From contig JAATVP010000086.1 in the NCBI GenBank assembly GCA_014523625.1, positions 1 through 12,831 of the forward strand: a DNA stretch of 12,831 nt, in the 5' to 3' direction. The position numbers were made by a program, and so were the translations under genes. This document shows positions 7,037 through 12,831 of this stretch, piece by piece. The DNA comes from Nitrososphaerales archaeon TH5896 (GTDB taxonomy: Archaea; Thermoproteota; Nitrososphaeria; Nitrososphaerales; Nitrososphaeraceae). The notes under the pieces were generated by a model. It did not search any database and was not told where the DNA came from. It saw only the letters and a list, made by a program, of their open reading frames with translations. Numbering within the stretch: the first letter of the stretch is position 1; each line of letters opens with the position of its first letter.

Positions 7037-9484
7037 TTACCGTCTGGTCACTCTATTCAAAAGTAGTTTCATTCTGCCTATAACTGGAATACTGTAACTT
7101 TTTGCAACTATCGTCGGACATTCTAGATTTTCCAAAAGATGCAGCAAATGGTGGTCATTCAGAAAACTATATTTTGCAATACTTGCTCCAACAATTAAGA
7201 GGTCAGGTTGTGCTGCGTTGATCGTCGACTGGATTAACATAGTCAAGCTTTCTATACTACTCTCAGTTTCTTTTGATAGGAAAATTTCATTGTATTCAAC
7301 CCCATCCATCCCTAGATGGTGAGCCTGGTGAGAATGGTTCCTGTGGTTGGGGTGTTTTTTCTCTTCAGTATGTTCTTCATGACCCTTATTGATCGAAAGA
7401 ATAGTAACTATGAATAAGCCAGAGTGTTCCACCCACTTCGTAGTCCTTAGAACAATATCTGAATGCTCTCCATGATCAAACAGGACAACGAGTCTTTTTT
7501 TCTTGTTGTTGTTTTCGTTTCCGAATCCCAAATTCGCTTGTAGCGGCGGCTGCTGTCCGTAAATTGGATTCCTTGCCTGGATATAATTAGAGCTACTTGC
7601 TGTCCTAGAGATTGCTTCAAGTTGCAGATCATCATCAGCCCTTTTTATGCATAAAGCATCACAAGTGGCGAGAGTCTGTAGTTTCTTGTTTGATCGAAGT
7701 GTTTCAAAATCGGCTAATAGTAGATCGATATGTTGTTCCTCAATGGTCGCAAGAATTGCCTCGGTTGAATCATGGGATATTCTTGCCAAATAGTGATTTG
7801 TAATACTCTCTTTGTCGAGGGCTTCTTCTAGCGGCTTGTACGCTCTCTTTGCTGAATCTGCAAACGCAATCCCTGCAGAGAGAGGGGTCTGTTCGGGGAC
7901 TGTTATTACCCTCAATACGTCTACTTCGCCATTATTTTCCTTTGCTACTCTGATTGCGAATTTTATCAACCTGTCAGGATTCTCCGGTGTATACAAGATT
8001 AGAATTCGAAAGTCTCTCCTTTCCAGAGCCCCTTCGCTCGTCACTGTAGGGGCATAGTGTTCAAGTTCCTTTCGAAAAATATACACTCGATATACTGCAA
8101 AACCGATTGCTACCCAAACTATCGTGATGACCCAGCTCAAGGGTTCAGTCAAGAGTAGGTATATTGCTAGGCCGATTTTCAAAAAAATCCCAATGATAGG
8201 GATCACAGGGAAAAAGGGGGTTTTGAATCCGTAATCTAGTTTATCCCCATAAATCCTCCGTATATTTATCGCAGCCAGATTGACCTGCGTAAAGAGTAAA
8301 AGAAAGATTACTCCAGCAGCGATAGCTATCTGATCTAATGGTAAACCAGAGGCCATAACTGCCATTATAAGACCTGAAAGTAGAATCGCAATGTACGGTG
8401 TCTTGTTTTTAGGATGTATTGCACTGAACTTGTGTGGTAAGTTGTAATGTCTTCCCATTGCAAATGCGACTCTTGCTGACGAGAAAGTTGTAGCATTTAG
8501 GGCAGCCAGGGTGGAAATCAATCCTCCTCCAAGTACTATGAAAGCACCGTAAGGAATGATCAGTTCGGCAGCAGCACTTATTCCCAATTCCCCCTGATTG
8601 CCTATGAATTCCCATGAAGGTATTCCACCTTCAGGAAAGATAGCCCCAATAGAGACAAAAGCAATGAGGCAATACAATACAACGACAGCAGACAAAGAAA
8701 TGAAAATTGCTCTAGGAATATTTCGCTTAGGGTTCTTGACCTCCTCGCCCGTTTGAACTATTACCTCGTACCCCTCAAATGCAATAAAGGTCAATCCCAT
8801 TGCGGCTACAACACCTGCTATGCCCATGGGCATAAAATCAGAAAAGTTCAGTGTCCATCCTGGGTTAGTGTGCATGGTCCACAAACCAGCCCCTATCAAG
8901 GCAAATATCAATCCCAGCTGGATTACAGTAACAATGTCGCCAGTTTTGCCAGTTTCCGACGTTCCTTTAAAATTGACGTATGTAAATGCAGCTACGGATG
9001 CAATGGCAACGACCTTATCCAATGGGATTATACCCAGAATCAAGAGTGTTCCTTCTGAACCAACATCTTTGAAGAAATTGAGCTGCATAAGCAGACCATT
9101 AAGAAAAGACGCAAAACTTACCGCGTACAAACTCCCGGCAACAATATGTGCAAACCAAGCCATCCATCCGCTGATGAAAGCATTCGGACGAGGAAGACCC
9201 TCACGTACCCAAAGGTAACCACCACCTGCCTCCGGCATTGCTGACCCAAGCTCAGCGTAAGCCATTGCTGTGAAGAGCGTGATCGTTGCGTTAATTACGA
9301 ATGCAATTATTACCGCACTACCTGCTAGCCCAATTGCCGGCCCAGTCAGTACAAAAATCGAACCACCGATCATGGCGGCAATTCCAACCATTACAACGTC
9401 GAGAAGATTTAAGGAACGAACCAAGTGGTGTTCTTGAGGGCGGTACGAAGGCGTGGATGACTCTCCAGAAGAAGAGCTGGCCAA
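7037..9484 (-). CDS. APC-family amino acid permease fused to two UspA-like domains
   Basis: This 815-residue membrane protein probably imports or exchanges amino acids driven by an ion gradient; the substrate cannot be read. About twelve membrane segments fill residues 28-470. APC signatures are clear: GIAAMIGGSIFVLTGPAIG (about 34-52, the unwound first helix), YAELGSAMPEAGGGYLWVRE (about 76-95), and EEVKNPKRNIPRAIF near 250. Two cytoplasmic UspA-like domains follow: about 489-615 (from RDFRILILYTPEN) and about 662-800 (from KKRLVVLFDHG). An Asn/Gln-rich linker joins them. The second contains a loop with eight histidines within residues 702-723. Permease-UspA fusions are known in bacteria and archaea, where the UspA part is thought to regulate transport, perhaps by binding nucleotide; the usual glycine-rich binding motif is only partly kept here (VGAS). 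The start is TTG 9484, because a stop lies two codons upstream and the next Met falls inside the first helix. Confidence 0.95.
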   Translation of the reverse strand: MASSSSGESSTPSYRPQEHHLVRSLNLLDVVMVGIAAMIGGSIFVLTGPAIGLAGSAVIIAFVINATITLFTAMAYAELGSAMPEAGGGYLWVREGLPRPNAFISGWMAWFAHIVAGSLYAVSFASFLNGLLMQLNFFKDVGSEGTLLILGIIPLDKVVAIASVAAFTYVNFKGTSETGKTGDIVTVIQLGLIFALIGAGLWTMHTNPGWTLNFSDFMPMGIAGVVAAMGLTFIAFEGYEVIVQTGEEVKNPKRNIPRAIFISLSAVVVLYCLIAFVSIGAIFPEGGIPSWEFIGNQGELGISAAAELIIPYGAFIVLGGGLISTLAALNATTFSSARVAFAMGRHYNLPHKFSAIHPKNKTPYIAILLSGLIMAVMASGLPLDQIAIAAGVIFLLLFTQVNLAAINIRRIYGDKLDYGFKTPFFPVIPIIGIFLKIGLAIYLLLTEPLSWVITIVWVAIGFAVYRVYIFRKELEHYAPTVTSEGALERRDFRILILYTPENPDRLIKFAIRVAKENNGEVDVLRVITVPEQTPLSAGIAFADSAKRAYKPLEEALDKESITNHYLARISHDSTEAILATIEEQHIDLLLADFETLRSNKKLQTLATCDALCIKRADDDLQLEAISRTASSSNYIQARNPIYGQQPPLQANLGFGNENNNKKKRLVVLFDHGEHSDIVLRTTKWVEHSGLFIVTILSINKGHEEHTEEKKHPNHRNHSHQAHHLGMDGVEYNEIFLSKETESSIESLTMLIQSTINAAQPDLLIVGASIAKYSFLNDHHLLHLLENLECPTIVAKSYSIPVIGRMKLLLNRVTRR

Positions 9485-9528
9485 GTGTTACAATTAGGTC
9501 AGCGATTCTTCTGAAATTAAAACCTTCG

Positions 9529-9539
9529 CATATTAAAAA
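9529..9539 (-). promoter_or_regulatory. Possible TATA box of the permease gene
   Basis: The minus strand reads TTTTTAATATG, about 50 bases upstream of TTG 9484, giving a predicted leader of about 23 bases. A weaker alternative, GTTTTAATTTC near 9514-9524, would give a nearly leaderless transcript. Confidence 0.4.
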
Positions 9540-9610
9540 CAATTGATTTAAATAACTATTACTTGGCAGTGTCGATAAGTACATAAGGTATTCTGGAGAT
9601 AGGGACAGTA

Positions 9611-9626
9611 GGAAGCATGAGCTTCC
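9611..9626. repeat. Small perfect hairpin
   Basis: GGAAGC and GCTTCC are perfect 6-bp arms around an ATGA loop. It lies upstream of the permease promoter region and has no T-run after it on either strand, so it is not a clear terminator. Confidence 0.4.
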
Positions 9627-9944
9627 AAACCGAAACCTTGCCTGTTGTTAATCTATGATAATTTGTTTGGCTCTGAAGATTCCATTGTCTCTTTCATCAA
9701 GGAATATAAAAGATCAAAATTCAGTTCCATCGAATTATTTCCTTATTCCTATGAATAATTGATCTAAAGGTTATAGTGAAAGAGGTTGAGAAGTTTAGAA
9801 ATTATGTTCTTAATTAAGGACCGATGAGGAAGTTTGACAATTGATTTAATTAGGTTAAACTATTGTTTTCTTAGCTTGACTTTATTCTAGTTCCATTCAC
9901 TTGAGCGAATCACCAATAAAACTACCCGCACTGACACACATAAT

Positions 9945-9972
9945 TAGTGATTCACTATGGGAAGTACCCCAT
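9945..9972. repeat. Two adjacent palindromic elements
   Basis: TAGTGA-T-TCACTA (9945-9957) is immediately followed by ATGGG-AAGTAC-CCCAT (9957-9972), sharing the base at 9957. Two neighbouring dyads in non-coding DNA could be a regulator site or a folded RNA element; chance is possible. Confidence 0.35.
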
Positions 9973-10402
9973 GATAGTAGTTGAGTAATGAAGCAAAGTA
10001 ATGGAGGTATTCTTTTTCGAAATGAATTCTATTACTCATTTCTAACTCTAAAATTCATGAGAATCTTTGGAATCGATCCTTAGGGAATTCCAGTTGTAAA
10101 GAATTCGCTTCTAGTGGTAATTCTAGTTATTCATTTAGTAAATCTATCGAAATTAGCATCATTGGTATACTCCATGGTTATGACATATGTTCCATTAGAT
10201 CTTATGGAAATTATCAATACATCTGGCAGAGGATCCATAATGATTAATCTTACGATTCTATTATATGAAAATCTGAAACTAATAGTCATCAGTATAATAT
10301 CCAAGACTTGGTTAAGCATATTGGAATGAAAATTCAACAGGATACCACACTGGTCGAGAAATACAAAGAGCAATAAGTAACACATGAGAAAATTCTACTA
10401 AT

Positions 10403-11421
10403 TTGACTCTTGAGAATGATGCAATCGCATTGCATCGTATTTTGAAGGGAAAGATAGGGATCCAGAGCAGGATAACGCCAAATTTCGGAATTGGGTCTTC
10501 CGCAACTGGAGCGGCAAGTGAAAGAGCTCAAGGATCCAATGAGATATAAACGCATATCCAATGTGCATTAATACTACCGATAAGGAAGAAATCATTGGTT
10601 TTGTCAAAGCTGTTGAACCAACATTTGGCGCAATAAATATAGAAGATATTGAATCACCTAAGGTTTTGGAGATAGTGGAGAGGTTGCAGAAAGAACTTCC
10701 AATTCCAGTTTTTCATGATGATCAGCATCTATTGTCGCCCTTGCGGCTCTCCTTAACGCATTAAAAATAGTTAACAAGCCACGGATTGGCGAAGTTAAAG
10801 TGGTAATAGCAGGTGCAGGTTCTGCCGGCTACGGAATTTCAAAGATACTAAAGCAGGTTGGATGTAACCAAATTCTAGTAATTGATAGTCAGGGGATAAT
10901 CTACCAAAATAGACCAGAGGGAATGTACAACAAGTATAAGCAAGAATTAAGTTCGATCACAAATCCTACACGTATGAAGGGATCTTTGGAGGACGCAATT
11001 GTCGGAGCAGATGTATTCATTGGTGTATCTGGGAAACCGAATATACTAGAAGGGCAAAATGGTCACGACCATGAATAATGATCCTATAATTTTTGCCCTG
11101 AGCAATCCTGAGCCGGAAATTCATCCGTTGCAAGCACTCGCTAATGGAGCAATAGTGGTTGCAACTGGTAGATCCGATTTCCCTAACCAAATTAATAACG
11201 TCTCTGTCTTTCCATCGATGCTTCGAGTTCTTTTGGATCTTCGAGTTAGAACTTTAAGTGAGGATCTGCTAGTGGCTGTTGCCAAGGGCATCGCAGATCT
11301 AGTGGAACAAGAGCACCTGCACCCCGATTATATTTTGCCACCCATTGACGACCCGCGTATTCTGGCGACAGTTTCTGACAAGTTGAGAGAAGTTATTAGG
11401 CTTCATGTTGACGAGAAATGA
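10403..11421 (+). pseudogene. Malic enzyme (oxaloacetate-decarboxylating malate dehydrogenase), decayed
   Basis: An intact enzyme would convert malate to pyruvate and CO2 with NAD(P). Frame 2 from a possible TTG start at 10403 gives DAIALHRILKGKIGIQSR, the family N-terminus. About 190 bases then seem deleted near 10472-10493, removing the YTPGVAEPC region with its catalytic Tyr and the GLGNIG segment. A worn remnant, GLPQLERQVKELK, stands where families have (G/A)LPVMEGKxxLxK, so the catalytic Lys is also lost. From 10546 the sequence is good: INAYPMCINTTDKEE, then PVFHDDQH. After that His about seven bases are missing (10729-10730 remain), shifting the frame. IVALAALLNALKIVNKP and the Rossmann motif GAGSAGYG follow. 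An extra base near 11055 restores the first frame just before VTTMNNDPIIFALSNPEPEI and ATGRSDFPNQINNV, ending normally at 11421. Three independent lesions make this a pseudogene, not programmed frameshifting. The stop lies 34 bases from the convergent acetyltransferase gene. Confidence 0.9.
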
Positions 11422-11455
11422 TGTAGCAACATGATTTGAATTTATGTGTATCAAG

Positions 11456-12109
11456 TCAGATTAGACTGATTGTCGGAGACAGCCCTTTAATGGTGAGTTC
11501 TAAAAGGTTCGAATCATCAAGATAATGATATAATGTTCGATAAATGCCCTTTATTATGCGAATTACAAAGCTTTTTTCAAGATACGCAAGGTCCAGATAC
11601 GGGATAATCATCAAATACATGTCCTCGGGGTCATCCCTGTGTAGGTTTGGTAACATGTAGTGCACATTATCGAAAGCCTTCGCGCCAAGTCTTCTGTAAA
11701 ACCTGACTCGTCTATATCTGAATCCATTCATATCATGCTCTATAGTTTTCTCACGTTCAATCTCGAAGATCATGCCTATGGAATTCGCCACAAGCTGTTT
11801 GGACGCATTCACGGTATATCTTAGCAGGTTACTACCCAGGCCTCGGTCCCTATACGCTCTATCGATGGCCATGAAATCGAGGAATGCAGCATTCAAATCT
11901 TTGAATGCATAGAGTACGGAGAATCCCACTGCGGTATCACATTGTCGCGCCAGAAAGAGGTGGTAGTTTGGGTCAAATTCGAGCATGCGTGTAATCATCT
12001 TGGTAGGCCTAATCTGCGATTCCGGAAATGAAGCTAGGTAAATCCTCTCTACTTGCTTGAAGTATGCATGAGCCTTTGCCTTTTCAACTATTGAAAAATC
12101 AAATGACAT
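11456..12109 (-). CDS. GNAT-family N-acetyltransferase
   Basis: This is a cytoplasmic acyl-CoA-dependent transferase of 217 residues; its acceptor is unknown. The GNAT fold is visible: an N-terminal helix pair with YLASFPESQIRP (about 24-35), the strand LFLARQCDTAVGFSVLYAF (51-69), and the core LDFMAIDRAYRDRGLGSNLL (77-96), which carries the acetyl-CoA pyrophosphate-binding motif R87-D-R89-G90-L-G92. Motif B appears as RVRFYRRLGAKAF (about 134-146). The protein is longer than a minimal GNAT (about 150 residues); the extra C-terminal part from about 165 (MYLMIIPYLDLAYLEKSF onward) is not recognised and may complete the fold or the substrate site. It is convergent with the malic enzyme pseudogene and divergent from the PadR-like gene. 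No strong TATA box is visible at the expected distance; CATATACTAG about 55 bases upstream is the best candidate. Confidence 0.9.
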   Translation of the reverse strand: MSFDFSIVEKAKAHAYFKQVERIYLASFPESQIRPTKMITRMLEFDPNYHLFLARQCDTAVGFSVLYAFKDLNAAFLDFMAIDRAYRDRGLGSNLLRYTVNASKQLVANSIGMIFEIEREKTIEHDMNGFRYRRVRFYRRLGAKAFDNVHYMLPNLHRDDPEDMYLMIIPYLDLAYLEKSFVIRIIKGIYRTLYHYLDDSNLLELTIKGLSPTISLI

Positions 12110-12183
12110 AATTTAACCACCGCAATCCAATTCCTTCATCAACTTGTCAGCTTAAGACACTAGTATATGACACTTCTTCAAAA

Positions 12184-12213
12184 TATTGACCGCTCGTAGT
12201 AAGTCGGTCAATA
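12184..12213. repeat. Perfect 9-bp inverted repeat with 12-base spacer
   Basis: TATTGACCG (12184-12192) and CGGTCAATA (12205-12213) are exact reverse complements separated by 12 bases. The arms are more GC-rich than the surroundings. It lies in the divergent region between two genes and may be an operator, perhaps for the adjacent PadR-like regulator, or an RNA hairpin. Confidence 0.6.
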
Positions 12214-12498
12214 CGAATGAACTATAGTTGGTTCCTGGTTTCAGTCATATCTGTCAAAGGCTACCTTCACGATCTTATTTGTAATTATAATCTATTTGAC
12301 AGGAGTGGGGAGACAGTTTGCTTTTCTCATGAGGAATAATGGCTGATCATGCCTGTAACCTATACACCATATTTTTTTGTGACAAATCTATCAAGTTTTT
12401 ATCAACCGCGTTGCCAAGCAAGTATAAGGGGACAAGATAGGGCTATTGACAAATGGATATTGTAATAATAGAACTTGAAGAAATCAGAAGTGGCTCAA

Positions 12499-12509
12499 CT
12501 TTTTATATG
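12499..12509 (+). promoter_or_regulatory. TATA box of the PadR-like gene
   Basis: CTTTTTATATG lies about 39 bases upstream of TTG 12543, and with the preceding A it shares 12 bases (ACTTTTTATATG) with the promoter of the 341-residue gene. Initiation near 12530-12534 would give a leader of about ten bases to TTG 12543 and would exclude the upstream ATGs at 12453 and 12507 as starts from this promoter. Confidence 0.6.
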
Positions 12510-12542
12510 TCGTATGGGTTAGTAAGTACGAGAATAACACAA

Positions 12543-12831
12543 TTGCGTTCTGGATGGGCAAATAAGGCCACTTCATATCTAAATAGAGGCTTCCCAAGAA
12601 TGTATATCCTGAACATGCTAAAGGATAAACCAATGAATACAAAAGAGATAATTGAAACCTTAATAATTAATAGTGGAGGAACATGGAAGCCTTCTCCTAA
12701 GATCGTCTATCCCTTGCTGGCCAAACTTGTGGACGAAGATTTGCTGTATCAAACCGATGAAGGTCAGTACGCTTTGACAAGAAAAGGGACTAGAGTGGCA
12801 AGTGATGCAGGGACAGTATCTAGAACACTCA
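12543..12831 (+). CDS. PadR-like winged-helix transcription regulator, 3' end beyond window
   Basis: This is a predicted DNA-binding repressor, cut by the right edge with no stop reached. The visible part reads SGWANKATSYLNRGFPRMYI, then LNMLKDKPMNTKEIIETL, GGTWKPSPKIVYPLLAKLVD and ALTRKG. RGFPRMYILxxLKxKPM, the WKPSPxxxYPLL recognition-helix region and the wing ending in LTxKG are the PadR winged-helix pattern. The usual Gly or Ser-Ile of WKPSPGSIYPLL is replaced by KIV, a mild deviation. The C-terminal dimerisation part would lie beyond the window. The frame is open from ATG 12453, which has its own weak TATA-like AGTATAAGG about 27 bases upstream and would add 30 residues. I prefer TTG 12543, because the strong TATA box lies inside that extension and family members usually begin shortly before this point. 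PadR proteins often repress their own gene, so the inverted repeat at 12184-12213 is a possible target. Confidence 0.82.
   Translation, partial: MRSGWANKATSYLNRGFPRMYILNMLKDKPMNTKEIIETLIINSGGTWKPSPKIVYPLLAKLVDEDLLYQTDEGQYALTRKGTRVASDAGTVSRTL

Larger units (their letters stand above)
9485..10402. other. AT-rich intergenic region without a convincing gene
   Basis: More than 0.9 kb separates the divergent permease and malic enzyme genes. It contains a GGAAGC-ATGA-GCTTCC hairpin (9611-9626), two adjacent palindromic elements (9945-9972), and a 13-base direct repeat ACAATTGATTTAA (9539-9551 and 9837-9849). An 84-codon minus-strand frame (10131-10385) and a 71-codon plus-strand frame (10114-10329) overlap each other. 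On the plus strand a third frame ends with DLVKHIGMKIQQDTTLVEKY before a TAA near 10376. Any one of these could be the relic of a gene; I cannot tell which, if any. Confidence 0.5.
12110..12542. other. Divergent intergenic region upstream of the PadR-like gene
   Basis: This separates the minus-strand acetyltransferase gene from the plus-strand PadR-like gene. It contains a perfect 9-bp inverted repeat (12184-12213), a TATA-like AGTATAAGG near 12421-12429, and the strong TATA box at 12499-12509. No RNA gene or protein remnant is recognised. The frame of the PadR-like gene is open back to 12450. Confidence 0.6.

Noticed and set aside
8753..9218. Overlapping plus-strand frames of 101 and 132 codons
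   Set aside because: They lie antisense to conserved permease membrane segments and have no recognisable domain.
9318..9584. 88-codon minus-strand frame with an ATG start at the permease 5' end
   Set aside because: It is in a different frame from the conserved APC first helix; its composition is that of a shifted reading of the permease.
11059..11421. Separate intact gene starting at ATG 11059
   Set aside because: It is only the C-terminal third of the malic enzyme family and cannot bind cofactor or malate alone; it belongs to the pseudogene.
11500..11520. GGTTCGAATC resembling a tRNA T-loop
   Set aside because: It lies inside the acetyltransferase coding sequence, with no acceptor stem or anticodon arm around it.
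1..12831. CRISPR array, insertion sequence, toxin-antitoxin or defence cassette
   Set aside because: No spaced repeats, transposase motifs, terminal inverted repeats or defence-type domains were seen on either strand.

Overview
The window looks like a chromosomal segment of a mesophilic ammonia-oxidising archaeon (class Nitrososphaeria, most like the Nitrososphaera/Nitrosocosmicus group). This is inference from content. TATA boxes of the type TTTTTATATG or CTATATAG lie 25-36 bases upstream of start codons, with little or no leader and no Shine-Dalgarno. The DNA is AT-rich with loose gene packing. The protein types are typical of the group: a multi-membrane-pass histidine kinase, small secreted proteins, a membrane-anchored beta-sandwich protein, an amino acid permease fused to UspA domains, and a PadR-like regulator. 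No rRNA, tRNA, CRISPR array, transposase or phage gene was found.

Layout. 1-1218: a small secreted protein on the minus strand, then mostly non-coding DNA with a likely dead secreted-protein gene (698-1036). 1219-4320: a large orphan sensor histidine kinase on the plus strand with a clear promoter. 4497-6230, all minus: a 74-residue helical protein, a decayed gene (4803-5104), and a 341-residue anchored surface protein. 6231-7036: 0.8 kb with only doubtful short frames. 7037-9484 minus: an 815-residue APC-family amino acid permease with two UspA-like domains, the second carrying a histidine-rich loop. 9485-10402: 0.9 kb of AT-rich DNA without a convincing gene. 10403-11421 plus: a malic enzyme pseudogene with a large internal deletion and two frameshifts. 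11456-12109 minus: a GNAT acetyltransferase. 12110-12542: an intergenic region with a perfect 9-bp inverted repeat. From 12543 to the right edge: a PadR-like winged-helix regulator cut by the window end.

How the genes relate. There is no clear operon; intact genes appear to be transcribed singly from their own promoters. The intact products are mainly envelope and environment-sensing functions (kinase, permease with stress-protein domains, secreted and anchored proteins, regulator). The most notable feature is gene decay: the malic enzyme and the 4803-5104 gene are clear or likely pseudogenes, and other short remnants are suspected. I see no recognisable defence system, biosynthetic cluster or mobile element, and cannot claim an undescribed multi-gene system here.
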